A DNA stretch of 64,000 nucleotides from JAUIAI01 sp963732405 (GTDB lineage: Bacteria; Pseudomonadota; Gammaproteobacteria; Burkholderiales; Burkholderiaceae_E), in contig CAVSZG010000001.1 in assembly GCA_963732405.1 (NCBI GenBank), positions 3,325,818 through 3,389,817 of the forward strand, written 5' to 3'. The notes beneath the pieces are model-generated. The model saw only the letters and a list, made by a program, of their open reading frames with translations. It was not told the DNA's origin and made no database searches. Position numbers and translations under genes: made by a program. Position 1 is the first letter of the stretch. Each line of letters opens with the position of its first letter. Below, piece by piece: positions 50,009 through 59,919 of this stretch.

Positions 50009-51079
50009 TCACTCCCAGTTAAGTTCGCCGCAGCGATATCCAAGCACCGATTGCGGCGCACTCGCGTTGACAAATTCGTAGGCCACCAGTTGATCGCCTC
50101 TCAGGAAGTAGTTCGCATATCTGAACGTTCCTCCATATCGTCCAGGTCCGGCGATGAAGGAGACACGCCTGGCCGGCTGTCCCGAAACGGTGACGTCGGT
50201 GATGGAATCAATTGGTGCGGTGCGCGGCGCGCCGCTGTCGACGCCTATCGAGAACGTTCCCATCGGGCCGTAGCGCGGATCGTATGACGCGGGCGGGAAA
50301 GCCGTGGTCAGGTTATTGATTGGTCGCCCCGTATTGTCGAATTCCATGTAGCCGCTCTGGCAACGCATCTGCGCGATGGCGGGTGGCGGCGTGACAAACG
50401 CCGCGCCATTCATTGCCACGCCACAGCGTACATAGGTGTCAGCGGTTGCGCCATGGTAGCCGCCTCCGATGATCGACCCGGTCCGATCGATGGTGAGCCA
50501 GGCGATACGCCCATCGGTGGTGGGCGCGCTGAAGGTGGCAGCATCGTTGTGTTGCTGAGTCACCAGGTTGGCGGTCTGCCAGACCACCAATTGCAGCGCC
50601 TGTCCTTCGGGCGTGAAGCGCAGCACCCCGCCGTTGTAGGCAATTGTCCAATTGTGGGCGTAGCGCATCGGGGTGTTGACCGCGCATTGCAGCGTTTGCT
50701 CGCTGTAGTTGCCTTGTAGCGTGATGCCCGCGGGAGCCGGTGCCGGGTTGGGCACCGGAGTCGGAGTCGGAGTCGGAGTCGGAGTCGGAGTCGGAGTCGG
50801 AGTCGGAGTCGGAGTCGGAGTCGGAGTCGGAGTCGGAGTCGGAGTCGGAGTCGGAGTCGGAGTCGGAGTCGGAGTCGGAGTCGGAGTCGGAGTTGGAGTC
50901 GGAGTCGGAGTCGGAGTCGGCGCGAACCCGGGTGCAGGGCCGGGAGCTGGTGCTGGCGCCGGGTTGGGATTGGTTGCCGGGCTTGCCGAGACCGGGCCAC
51001 CCGAATCCTCTCCGCCGCCACAAGCGGACAGTAAAATGCCAAGAGTTGAGAGACCAATCAATCGCTTACGCATACACAC
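50009..51079 (-). CDS. Lipoprotein with Pro-Thr repeat stalk
   Basis: A 356-residue putative lipoprotein of unknown function. The lipobox LLSACGGG follows a short signal. Residues about 30-108 form a Pro/Ala then Pro-Thr repeat stalk encoded by a hexanucleotide array. The C-terminal globular part (about 115-356) has four cysteines, with CAVNTPMRYAHN, YVRCGVAMN, MRCQSGYMEF and YRCGELNWE, and may form two disulfides. I recognise no family. MRKRLIGL at 51073 is an alternative start. The design suggests a surface-exposed domain on a stalk. Confidence 0.75.
   Translation of the reverse strand: MCMRKRLIGLSTLGILLSACGGGEDSGGPVSASPATNPNPAPAPAPGPAPGFAPTPTPTPTPTPTPTPTPTPTPTPTPTPTPTPTPTPTPTPTPTPTPTPTPTPTPTPVPNPAPAPAGITLQGNYSEQTLQCAVNTPMRYAHNWTIAYNGGVLRFTPEGQALQLVVWQTANLVTQQHNDAATFSAPTTDGRIAWLTIDRTGSIIGGGYHGATADTYVRCGVAMNGAAFVTPPPAIAQMRCQSGYMEFDNTGRPINNLTTAFPPASYDPRYGPMGTFSIGVDSGAPRTAPIDSITDVTVSGQPARRVSFIAGPGRYGGTFRYANYFLRGDQLVAYEFVNASAPQSVLGYRCGELNWE
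50760..50921. repeat. 27-unit GTCGGA hexanucleotide array
   Basis: Twenty-seven tandem 6-bp units: 25 are GTCGGA, one is GTTGGA (50892-50897) and the last is GTCGGC. On the coding (minus) strand they encode alternating Pro and Thr. Unit changes keep the frame, so copy-number slippage would alter stalk length without switching the gene off. All six frames stay open here, which produces false reading frames. Confidence 0.95.
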
Positions 51080-51219
51080 CCCTGTCGCAATAATGTTGGA
51101 ATTGTTTTGGTCATACGGGCGAGGCCGTTCGGCTCGTCATGGTGTGAAGTCTAAAGTCACCAGGCCCATGAATGCGAACCCCTATGTGAGGGATTGCTAA
51201 ATCACCGAATCTGGTCGGC

Positions 51220-51249
51220 ATTTTCGAGGCATGACATGCCGGCGAAAAT
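51220..51249. promoter_or_regulatory. Nested perfect inverted repeat
   Basis: ATTTTCG (51220-51226), then GGCATG-A-CATGCC (51228-51240), then CGAAAAT (51243-51249): two nested inverted repeats, 13 paired positions broken by a one-against-two bulge. The one-base loop and lack of a T-run favour a protein-binding operator or cruciform over a terminator. It lies between the divergent lipoprotein and GNAT genes. Confidence 0.5.
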
Positions 51250-51422
51250 TCGTGATGTGAAATCCGTGGCGAGTCATCGTTTTGGCTGTGGCGTAGCTCA
51301 TGATGCACAGCGTGTTATCGCGCAATGCGAACTGAATGCCTGTCGGCAGTGTACTGGATTGGTCAACGACGGATAGTAGGTTTCAAGTCGCCAGCCGATC
51401 TCAGATCCGAGGAGAACCAGCC

Positions 51423-51962
51423 ATGCAACTGTCGATGGGTTTCGATGGTCAGGAGCAAGCCATCATCAAGCTGTTCAAGGCAAGCTTCTGTGCGTCTGAC
51501 GGACATGTAGAAGGTGCACGGATCGGTGACCTGGTGCGCCAACTGCTTGCCGACACCGCATCGGATGACATCCATGTCGGCACGGCCAGTGAACCCGACC
51601 GCCTCCTGGGTGCCAGTGTTTTCACCCGCCTGACCTACGAACAGGACGATCGAGAGATCTTCGTCCTGGGCCCGGTGGCGGTGGCGACCGACAGGCAGCG
51701 CCAGGGCATCGGCCAGGCGATGCTGAATCACGCCCTGGATTCGCTGCGCCGATTCGGCGTGGACATTGTGCTGACCTATGGCGACCCGCGCTACTACGGC
51801 AGGCTCGGGTTTGTGCCGGTCAGCGAACAGGACGCAGCCGCCCCGTTCAAGCTGCAGCACCCGCATGGTTGGCAGGGCCTGTCGCTCACGGGGCATCCCT
51901 GGATACCGCTGCGAGGCCGTTCGTTGTGTGTGGGTGCATTCAACGACCCGGTGTTCTGGTAA
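51423..51962 (+). CDS. GNAT-family N-acetyltransferase
   Basis: A 179-residue acetyltransferase. The acetyl-CoA-binding motif A is LGPVAVATDRQRQGIGQAML (Q/R-x-x-G-x-G/A), and YGDPRYYGRLGFVPV is typical of the YhbS-like subgroup. The ATG at 51423 has GAGGAG nine bases upstream. The substrate is unknown. The 343 bp before it carry a nested inverted repeat and no other gene that I can support. Confidence 0.86.
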   Translation: MQLSMGFDGQEQAIIKLFKASFCASDGHVEGARIGDLVRQLLADTASDDIHVGTASEPDRLLGASVFTRLTYEQDDREIFVLGPVAVATDRQRQGIGQAMLNHALDSLRRFGVDIVLTYGDPRYYGRLGFVPVSEQDAAAPFKLQHPHGWQGLSLTGHPWIPLRGRSLCVGAFNDPVFW

Positions 51963-52077
51963 GCCGTGCGTCGACGACGATTGTTCAATCGATCATGCAG
52001 ATAACGGAACGCGAACGGTCACCGGATCCGCGCGTGCAGGGTCCGGACGCCTACACTGGCGTAAATAACGTGCCGGC

Positions 52078-54321
52078 ATGCGTGACTCGCAGACAAGTCA
52101 GTCTTGCCGTTGCTTTTTGCGGTCTCCGTGCGCCGAGCGAATCTTGCCGACCGATCCCGATCTCTCAGGGCGCCGCCAAACCGCACGGCGGGGTCTGCCG
52201 TTATCAATCTGGCGCGCGTTGTGCGGCGTCCTGGTCATCGTCGTCTTGCTTGCCTGGGTTTGCCCGGGGGCCGCAGAGGCGGGACAACTCGGTCAGGGGG
52301 CGCTTCAGCAACATCTGAACAAGACGTTTGGCGATCGTTATGTGCTGGGCGAGCGACTCGCCGAACCGCCGGTCTGGCCAGTCTTTGAACGCCAGGACGC
52401 GGAACGCAGGCTGGCGGCCTGGTTGTTCGAGTCGGTCGATATCGAGCCGGTTCAGGGTTATGCCGGGCATCCGATCAACCTCCTGATCACGCTCGCGCCC
52501 GACGGCGGTTTTCTCGACGTCTCGATCTACCGGCATCGGGAGCCGATCTTCAAGTCACCTGCAGGTAACCGACAGCTCGCCGATTTCACCGGGCAGTACA
52601 CCGGCCTGTCGATCGATACCGACATCCGCATTCTGAACGCCGATGCAGTGCCGTCCCGCTCGGATGGTGCTGCGATCCTGCAAGGCATCGCCCGCGGCAC
52701 GATCACCGCGTCGGCGATCGATCGCACGATCATGTGGACTGCGGTCCGGGTGGCCGAGGCCAGTCTTCCCGGTGCGCAACCGGGCCGCCAGACGTCGGCA
52801 GGCGCGGCGGGCCGACGCCAGCGCCGATTGGACTGGTCGATGCTGATCGAGCGAGGGCTGATCCGTCATGTGTCCTACACCGGCCAGGCCATCGGCGAAT
52901 TATTTGGCAAGGCTGGCGCGTCATTGCCGCCTGCCGATCCCGCGAATCTGCCAGCCGGTGCTGCAATCGATTACTGGCTGATACCGGTCGCTTTGCCAAT
53001 GGTTGGTCAGAGCCTGCTGGAGCCTCGTGCCTGGGAACTGCTTCAACGATCGATCAACAAGGGCCATCAACCCCTGCTGATGCTCGATGCGGGTGAATGG
53101 CCCTTGACCGGGACTGGCGATGGTGTGGCGTCGCCCCGCGCAGTGCCCATGCTGGAACAGGATGGTCGCGTGATCGGGCTCGAGCAGATCCGTTTCCTGT
53201 TCGATATCAACCGTCGGGTGCCCGGTGTGGAAACGCCGGTGCGCGGAACGGTTCGTCTGTTTCAAACCGAAGCGAACGACAATGTCGACATCACGCGACC
53301 CTTCACCCTGATCACCCGTCCTGTGCCCGGGGCGTCGGTACTGGCCGACGTGGCGTTCCGGGATGACATCACACTCTCCGACCCGGAACGATCACGGTCC
53401 GAACCGCTTGGTGGGCAATGGCGCATCTACTGGGTGAACAAGCGGGTCGAACTGATCATTCTGGGCATCGGTCTGCTGGTGCTCACGCTCGGCCTCATCG
53501 CGCAACACCGGCTGTCGCGCTCGGCCACCCGCCTGGCCTGGTTTCGCACGCTCTATCTGTTGTTCACCCTGTGCTTCATCGGCTGGTATGCACAAGGACA
53601 GTTGACCATCGTGACTGTGATCGCGGCGCTGCAGGCCGTGACCCAGGGTCAGGGCATGAGTTTCATGCTGGCCGATCCGATCGCCGTGGTGTTGTGGATC
53701 TATGTGCTGCTGAGCCTGTTCATCTGGGGGCGCGGCACCTTCTGCGGATGGCTTTGTCCGTTCGGCGCCTTCCAGGAGTTGATCAACGGTCTGGCTGGTC
53801 GCTTCGGATGGCGGCGCCGACAATGGCATACGCGCGTGCATCGTGGCTTGCGTTGGCTCAAGTACGCCGTGCTGGGCGTGTTGATCGCTCTGGCATTGGG
53901 TGCGAGTGCCTGGACTGATGTCGCCGTCGAGGTCGAACCCTTCAAGACCGCGATCAGCCTGGGTTTTCAGCGATCCTGGCCTTATGTCGCCTGGGCAGTG
54001 GCCTGTCTGGTCCTGAGTCTGCTCGTGTATCGCGGCTATTGTCGGTATCTGTGCCCGCTGGGCGCTGCACTGGCCCTGCTCGGGCGGGTCCGTCTGTTTG
54101 CCTGGATCGCGCGACGCCCGGCGTGTGGCACGCCCTGTCAGAGCTGCCGGTTTCGCTGCACCTACCAGGCGATTTCAACCCAGGGCCGCGTCGACTATGC
54201 CGAATGCTTTCAATGTCTGGATTGTGTGACCATCTATCAGGACGAGCAACGCTGCATGCCCTTGATTCTGGCGCGACGCCCGGCCGACAGGCGTGCCATA
54301 CCCATCGTGCCGGTGAGTTGA
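52078..54321 (+). CDS. nosR: NosR-like membrane flavoprotein/polyferredoxin
   Basis: A 747-residue NosR-type protein. After a signal/first helix (about 42-66), a periplasmic FMN-binding domain (about 95-230) is followed by a second periplasmic part, five or so membrane helices from about 460, two cytoplasmic-side FCGWLCPFGAFQEL and YCRYLCPLGAAL motifs, and a ferredoxin-like end CGTPCQSCRFRCTYQAIS with YAECFQCLDCVTIYQDEQRC. NosR feeds electrons to nitrous oxide reductase. Here the flavin-attachment site reads ARGT (about 205-208) where SGAT is usual. nosZ and nosDFYL are not adjacent. The N terminus before residue 40 is uncertain. Confidence 0.85.
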   Translation: MRDSQTSQSCRCFLRSPCAERILPTDPDLSGRRQTARRGLPLSIWRALCGVLVIVVLLAWVCPGAAEAGQLGQGALQQHLNKTFGDRYVLGERLAEPPVWPVFERQDAERRLAAWLFESVDIEPVQGYAGHPINLLITLAPDGGFLDVSIYRHREPIFKSPAGNRQLADFTGQYTGLSIDTDIRILNADAVPSRSDGAAILQGIARGTITASAIDRTIMWTAVRVAEASLPGAQPGRQTSAGAAGRRQRRLDWSMLIERGLIRHVSYTGQAIGELFGKAGASLPPADPANLPAGAAIDYWLIPVALPMVGQSLLEPRAWELLQRSINKGHQPLLMLDAGEWPLTGTGDGVASPRAVPMLEQDGRVIGLEQIRFLFDINRRVPGVETPVRGTVRLFQTEANDNVDITRPFTLITRPVPGASVLADVAFRDDITLSDPERSRSEPLGGQWRIYWVNKRVELIILGIGLLVLTLGLIAQHRLSRSATRLAWFRTLYLLFTLCFIGWYAQGQLTIVTVIAALQAVTQGQGMSFMLADPIAVVLWIYVLLSLFIWGRGTFCGWLCPFGAFQELINGLAGRFGWRRRQWHTRVHRGLRWLKYAVLGVLIALALGASAWTDVAVEVEPFKTAISLGFQRSWPYVAWAVACLVLSLLVYRGYCRYLCPLGAALALLGRVRLFAWIARRPACGTPCQSCRFRCTYQAISTQGRVDYAECFQCLDCVTIYQDEQRCMPLILARRPADRRAIPIVPVS

Positions 54322-54324
54322 ACG

Positions 54325-55374
54325 ATGCCTGATCATCCGCCAGTCGTTTCACCGCAACGCCGCCAGGGTCTGAGGCTCACGCTGGGCGTGATGGGCGTGA
54401 TGGGCGTGATGGGCGGGTTGATGGTCGGACCATCGCTGTCATCTCCGCCACCTGTTGATCAACCACTCAGTGTCTGGCGCGAGCGAATGATGCTTGGCTT
54501 CGGCACTACGCTCTGGCTGCGCGCGGCCCACCACGACATCGCACAGCTGGAACGTGCGCTCGATGCGGCCGTGCAGCAGTTGCTGCAGATCGATGGTGCG
54601 ATGAATCTGTTCGACCCTGACAGTCAGATCTCGCGACTCAATCGTGATGGCTTGCTGCGCTCGCCCAGCCCGCATCTGCTCGCGGTGCTGTCTGCCTCAT
54701 CGCAGGTGGCCCAGCGTAGCGGCGGCCTGTTCGATGTCACCGTGCAACCGGTATGGCGATGCTGGTGGGAGGCGGCGCAGGCCGGACGGCATCCGCGGGC
54801 GGATCATCTGGCGTCGGCGATGCGCAAGGTCGACTGGCGTGCCATCGACCTTGATCGACATCGCATCCGGTTCGCGCGCGCCGGTATGGCCATCACGCTC
54901 AACGGCATTGCCCAGGGTTATGCGGCCGAGCAGACGGCCCGTTTGCTGCGCAGGCACGGCATCAGGCAAGCCTTGCTCGACACTGGTGAATGGGCCTCGC
55001 TTGGGCGTAATCCTGCTGGCGATGACTGGACCCTGGGTCTGGAGAATCCGGCAAGCGGCCGGCCACTGCTCCGGTTGACGCTGCCTGAAGACCATCGCGT
55101 GGCGATGTCCAGCAATGCCCTGCAATTGCTCGGTCCGGAACATCATCACGTTCTCGATCCCCGCAGCGGTCATTCGCCCCATGCACTGGCCGCCGTGGCG
55201 GTGGTCGCCAGCGATGCCATGCTGGCCGATGCACTGACCAAGCCGCTGTTCATGGGCGATGCAGGCCAGGCCATTCGCCTGGCGTCGACCTGGCAGGTCG
55301 GGGTGGTCACGATAGACCGCCTTGGGCAGTGGACCGTCAGCCCGAATCTGTCCGCTCATGTCCGGCCGGTGTAG
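54325..55374 (+). CDS. nosX: NosX/ApbE-type FMN transferase
   Basis: A 349-residue ApbE homologue three bases after the NosR-like gene. The N-terminal hydrophobic segment contains three GVM units (LGVMGVMGVMGGLMVG) and should anchor or export it. Catalytic motifs: NLFDPDSQISRLNR, GGLFDVTVQPVW, ITLNGIAQGYAAEQTARLL (as in NosX), LDTGEWASLG and HHVLDPRSGHSP. NosX flavinylates NosR in the periplasm, so this pair is a matched enzyme and substrate. It is distinct from the other apbE at 46796-47638. Confidence 0.88.
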   Translation: MPDHPPVVSPQRRQGLRLTLGVMGVMGVMGGLMVGPSLSSPPPVDQPLSVWRERMMLGFGTTLWLRAAHHDIAQLERALDAAVQQLLQIDGAMNLFDPDSQISRLNRDGLLRSPSPHLLAVLSASSQVAQRSGGLFDVTVQPVWRCWWEAAQAGRHPRADHLASAMRKVDWRAIDLDRHRIRFARAGMAITLNGIAQGYAAEQTARLLRRHGIRQALLDTGEWASLGRNPAGDDWTLGLENPASGRPLLRLTLPEDHRVAMSSNALQLLGPEHHHVLDPRSGHSPHALAAVAVVASDAMLADALTKPLFMGDAGQAIRLASTWQVGVVTIDRLGQWTVSPNLSAHVRPV

Positions 55375-55630
55375 GCGGGCGGCATCGGTCAGGGGCGTCA
55401 TGGCATGCCCGGATCGGACCGTCGGGCTGGACCGTCGGGCTGGAAATGGAAACCCGTAGAAACATTACGACATGAGCACGGCCCGGATCCGCACATCACT
55501 TACAAAGGCTTGCCGAAAGCGGTCCAAATGATGCAAGCCTGTACCGGATCCCGCCAGACTCGGCGGGGCTCGCGGCTAGAATGCGCCCGGATTTCACAAC
55601 AATCAGCCAACCTCTTCGGGAGCACATTGC

Positions 55631-56398
55631 ATGATCGGCCTGACCAGTTTTTCCTCACCTTTTCAGCGCCATGCGCTGGTCACGCTGACGTCGGCTTGTC
55701 TGCTGGGCGCCTGTTCCGGGGGCGGCACATCGAATCCGGCCGCCCCGACCGGATCGGCCGCCACGGTATCGGTTGCAGCGGTCAACAAGGCCGTGCTCAA
55801 TGGCGGCGTTGCCTACACGGCCAGTGGTGAAGGCTCGGACGGCAATGCTTACCGGATCAACTACAGCGTGCTGCCGGTCGGAGAGGGCGAGTTCGAAGGG
55901 CAACGACGGGCGCGCTCGGTCACCACGATGAGCCTGTTCCGCAATGGCATGTTCATCGCCACTGAACAACGCACCACGTATTTTGATGCCGCAAGCGGTC
56001 AGCCGGCCGGGTCCACCAGCGGCGATCCGGCCATGGGCACCTACAGCGTGGTGATGCCGGCGGACCCGACGGGCAAAGCTGGCGAATCGACAATGACGGC
56101 GGGCGCTGCCCAGTCGCACTTTACGAGCGCGAGCAAGTCGGATCTGGTGGCCTCGTCAAGCAGCACCTGGCGGGTCGAAGCGGCCGCCGCGGAGCGCCAA
56201 TGGGCTTGCATCGATACCACGCTCACACCGGTTGCGCAGGCAGGTGCAGGGCGAGCCAGCACGGAGTGTTTCGAGGTGGATGCGGCCGGACTCATCACGG
56301 GCGGCTTCAAGGGCACGCTCAATCTGCATGATGCCGGTGACCTGGTGGTGCAGTTCGTGGGTCGGGGACGACCCACGAGTGGTTCACGGGCGGGCTGA
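55631..56398 (+). CDS. Putative lipoprotein of unknown function
   Basis: A 255-residue secreted protein with a lipobox LLGACSGG near residue 28. The rest is Ala/Ser/Thr-rich beta-type sequence with two cysteines (WACIDTTL and STECFEVD) that may form a disulfide. I recognise no family. The repeat GGACCGTCGGGCT occurs twice in the 256-bp spacer upstream. It converges with acs. Confidence 0.6.
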   Translation: MIGLTSFSSPFQRHALVTLTSACLLGACSGGGTSNPAAPTGSAATVSVAAVNKAVLNGGVAYTASGEGSDGNAYRINYSVLPVGEGEFEGQRRARSVTTMSLFRNGMFIATEQRTTYFDAASGQPAGSTSGDPAMGTYSVVMPADPTGKAGESTMTAGAAQSHFTSASKSDLVASSSSTWRVEAAAAERQWACIDTTLTPVAQAGAGRASTECFEVDAAGLITGGFKGTLNLHDAGDLVVQFVGRGRPTSGSRAG

Positions 56399-56408
56399 GG
56401 GCCCGCCC
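56388..56408. terminator. GC-rich hairpin between convergent genes
   Basis: GGGCGGGC, loop TGAGG, GCCCGCCC is a perfect 8-bp stem that includes the lipoprotein stop codon and lies nine bases from the acs stop. There is no T-run, so it may be a bidirectional pause or Rho-assisted terminator. Confidence 0.45.
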
Positions 56409-56416
56409 TCGACGGC

Positions 56417-58366
<1,950 letters not shown>

Positions 58367-58497
58367 GGTGGTCTCCTCTCTGCGCAGCGTGCGGGATTGC
58401 TGCGGGTTGCCCGTACGCTCGATTGAATAGCGACTGCATTACATGAGGCTGACAGGCCAGGCCACTTTGGTCAAGTCGATGACGATTGCCGCCGCGC

Positions 58498-59682
58498 TCA
58501 GCCCGCCCTGGGCCGGATCAGCATCGGCGCAAAGCGCCACAGGTACAGCAAGAAGGCCGCGATCCAGGCAAGCGCCGATGCCTGAACTGCCGGCTGCGCG
58601 ATCGGATGATCGATCAGTGCGATCAGGCGCAGCACGGCGGCCGCGATCACCAGCAGGTACATGCTCACCATCAGGCGATCCGCACGCAGCGGCCTGCCCA
58701 GATGGCCGAGCGCAGTGCGCGTCACCATGCCCGCGATCAGGACGGAGAATCCGCCCACGGCGATCAGGTGAACAGGCCAGGCGGTGCGCAGACCGACGCC
58801 CAGATCATGCAGGGCGGCAACGGTCAGGCCGGCACCGAGCGCCGCATAACCGGCATACAACACCCAGAGCAAGGGGTTGTGCCGAACCCGCATCGGCTGC
58901 CAACTGATCACCTGGATCAGCGCGATCACGCCCACCAGTGCGAGCGCCACACCGGCCAACATCTGCTGGCCCGTCAGTCCCAGGATGATGGTGGCCAACG
59001 CCAGACCGATCTGCCAGAGGCCGCTCGTGGTGTGCAATGGAATCGACAGGCCGGCGGTTGCGCGCATCGCGAAAAACGGTATCACACGACGGGCGATCAG
59101 CAACGCCAGAACAGCCATGATGAGCAGGCCGGTTTCGAAGCGGGCCATCAGTGCGAGGTGGTTGCCGCTGAGCGCGGTCTGCAGATACCAGGCATCGGCG
59201 GCGCCCAGGCCCAGGACGAGCAGTGGTACGCCATGGTTACGCTTGTTGGCCGCCGGAAAGATCACCCGGGCCAGTGCGATGGCTGCACCGGCGAACAGTA
59301 GCAACTCGGCGCCGGCGGCGATGAAGAAGACGGCATCGCCCGGCAGCAGAAAACCCAGGCGGGCGATGACCCAGAGCGCGGCGAGCGCACCGAGGGCCCG
59401 GCCCTGTATCGGATTGGTCCCAGTCCAGTTGGCACCGGCGGTGAGCAGAAAACCCAGGGCAATCGTGGCGATGAAGCCCCAGAGCATTTCATGCGCATGC
59501 CAGGCGATGGGGTTCAGCCGGCCAGTGAGCCAACCGGGCGCAAATATCCAGAGGGCGATCGAGACCGCAGCCCAGAGACAACCGGCCAGATAAAGCGGGC
59601 GGAAACCCAGTTCGAGAAATGAGCGCCATTGCGGCTGGCCACCGCGGGCGGTGGGCTCCTGGATACGCAGTAGTTCGGGCAT
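58498..59682 (-). CDS. nnrS: NnrS-family membrane protein
   Basis: A 394-residue heme- and copper-containing membrane protein family associated with nitric oxide stress and denitrification. About 12 hydrophobic helices are predicted, with the N-terminal FRPLYLAGCLWAAVSIALWI, HAHEMLWGFIATIALGFLLT (conserved His pair) and a central RRVIPFFAMRA. The start MPELLRIQEPTARGG at 59682 is chosen over a longer frame that lacks hydrophobicity. Its closeness to the NosR/NosX pair suggests a nitrogen-oxide theme. Confidence 0.87.
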   Translation of the reverse strand: MPELLRIQEPTARGGQPQWRSFLELGFRPLYLAGCLWAAVSIALWIFAPGWLTGRLNPIAWHAHEMLWGFIATIALGFLLTAGANWTGTNPIQGRALGALAALWVIARLGFLLPGDAVFFIAAGAELLLFAGAAIALARVIFPAANKRNHGVPLLVLGLGAADAWYLQTALSGNHLALMARFETGLLIMAVLALLIARRVIPFFAMRATAGLSIPLHTTSGLWQIGLALATIILGLTGQQMLAGVALALVGVIALIQVISWQPMRVRHNPLLWVLYAGYAALGAGLTVAALHDLGVGLRTAWPVHLIAVGGFSVLIAGMVTRTALGHLGRPLRADRLMVSMYLLVIAAAVLRLIALIDHPIAQPAVQASALAWIAAFLLYLWRFAPMLIRPRAG

Positions 59683-59830
59683 GATGGTCGGCGGTTGGGT
59701 CGAGGGGCGGGTCGACGATTGCTGGATTGTCCACTGTACTGCGTGTCGACCCGATCCGGCCCCATGTCCCCGGCCGCGACCCCGGCGATCGACGTTTCCG
59801 GCGCAGCACGGGGCCATGCCGGGCAGGGCG

Positions 59831-59865
59831 GTCGACAGGGCTGAGGTCGACAGGGCTGATATAGT
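59831..59865 (+). promoter_or_regulatory. Tandem 14-mer and -10 box before hyuA
   Basis: GTCGACAGGGCTGA occurs at 59831-59844 and again at 59846-59859, immediately followed by TATAGT (59860-59865), a good -10. No -35 at the right distance is seen, as expected if an activator bound to the tandem repeat recruits polymerase. The hyuA ATG follows at 59920. Confidence 0.45.
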
Positions 59866-59919
59866 CGGCGCGAACGGTTGGCGCAGCGTCCGAACCGAAT
59901 AGCGGAGCCAGGATGGCAG

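Noticed and set aside
50760..50921. CRISPR-like array
   Set aside because: Six-base units without spacers; a simple tandem repeat.
50439..51200. Open frames encoding Ser-Asp, Leu-Arg, Gly-Val and Ser-Glu repeats
   Set aside because: All arise from reading the GTCGGA array in other frames. Only the Pro-Thr frame has a signal peptide with lipobox and a cysteine-containing globular domain.
51336..51422. Upstream extension of the GNAT gene
   Set aside because: The ATG at 51423 has a strong ribosome binding site and begins the conserved domain; the extension has neither.
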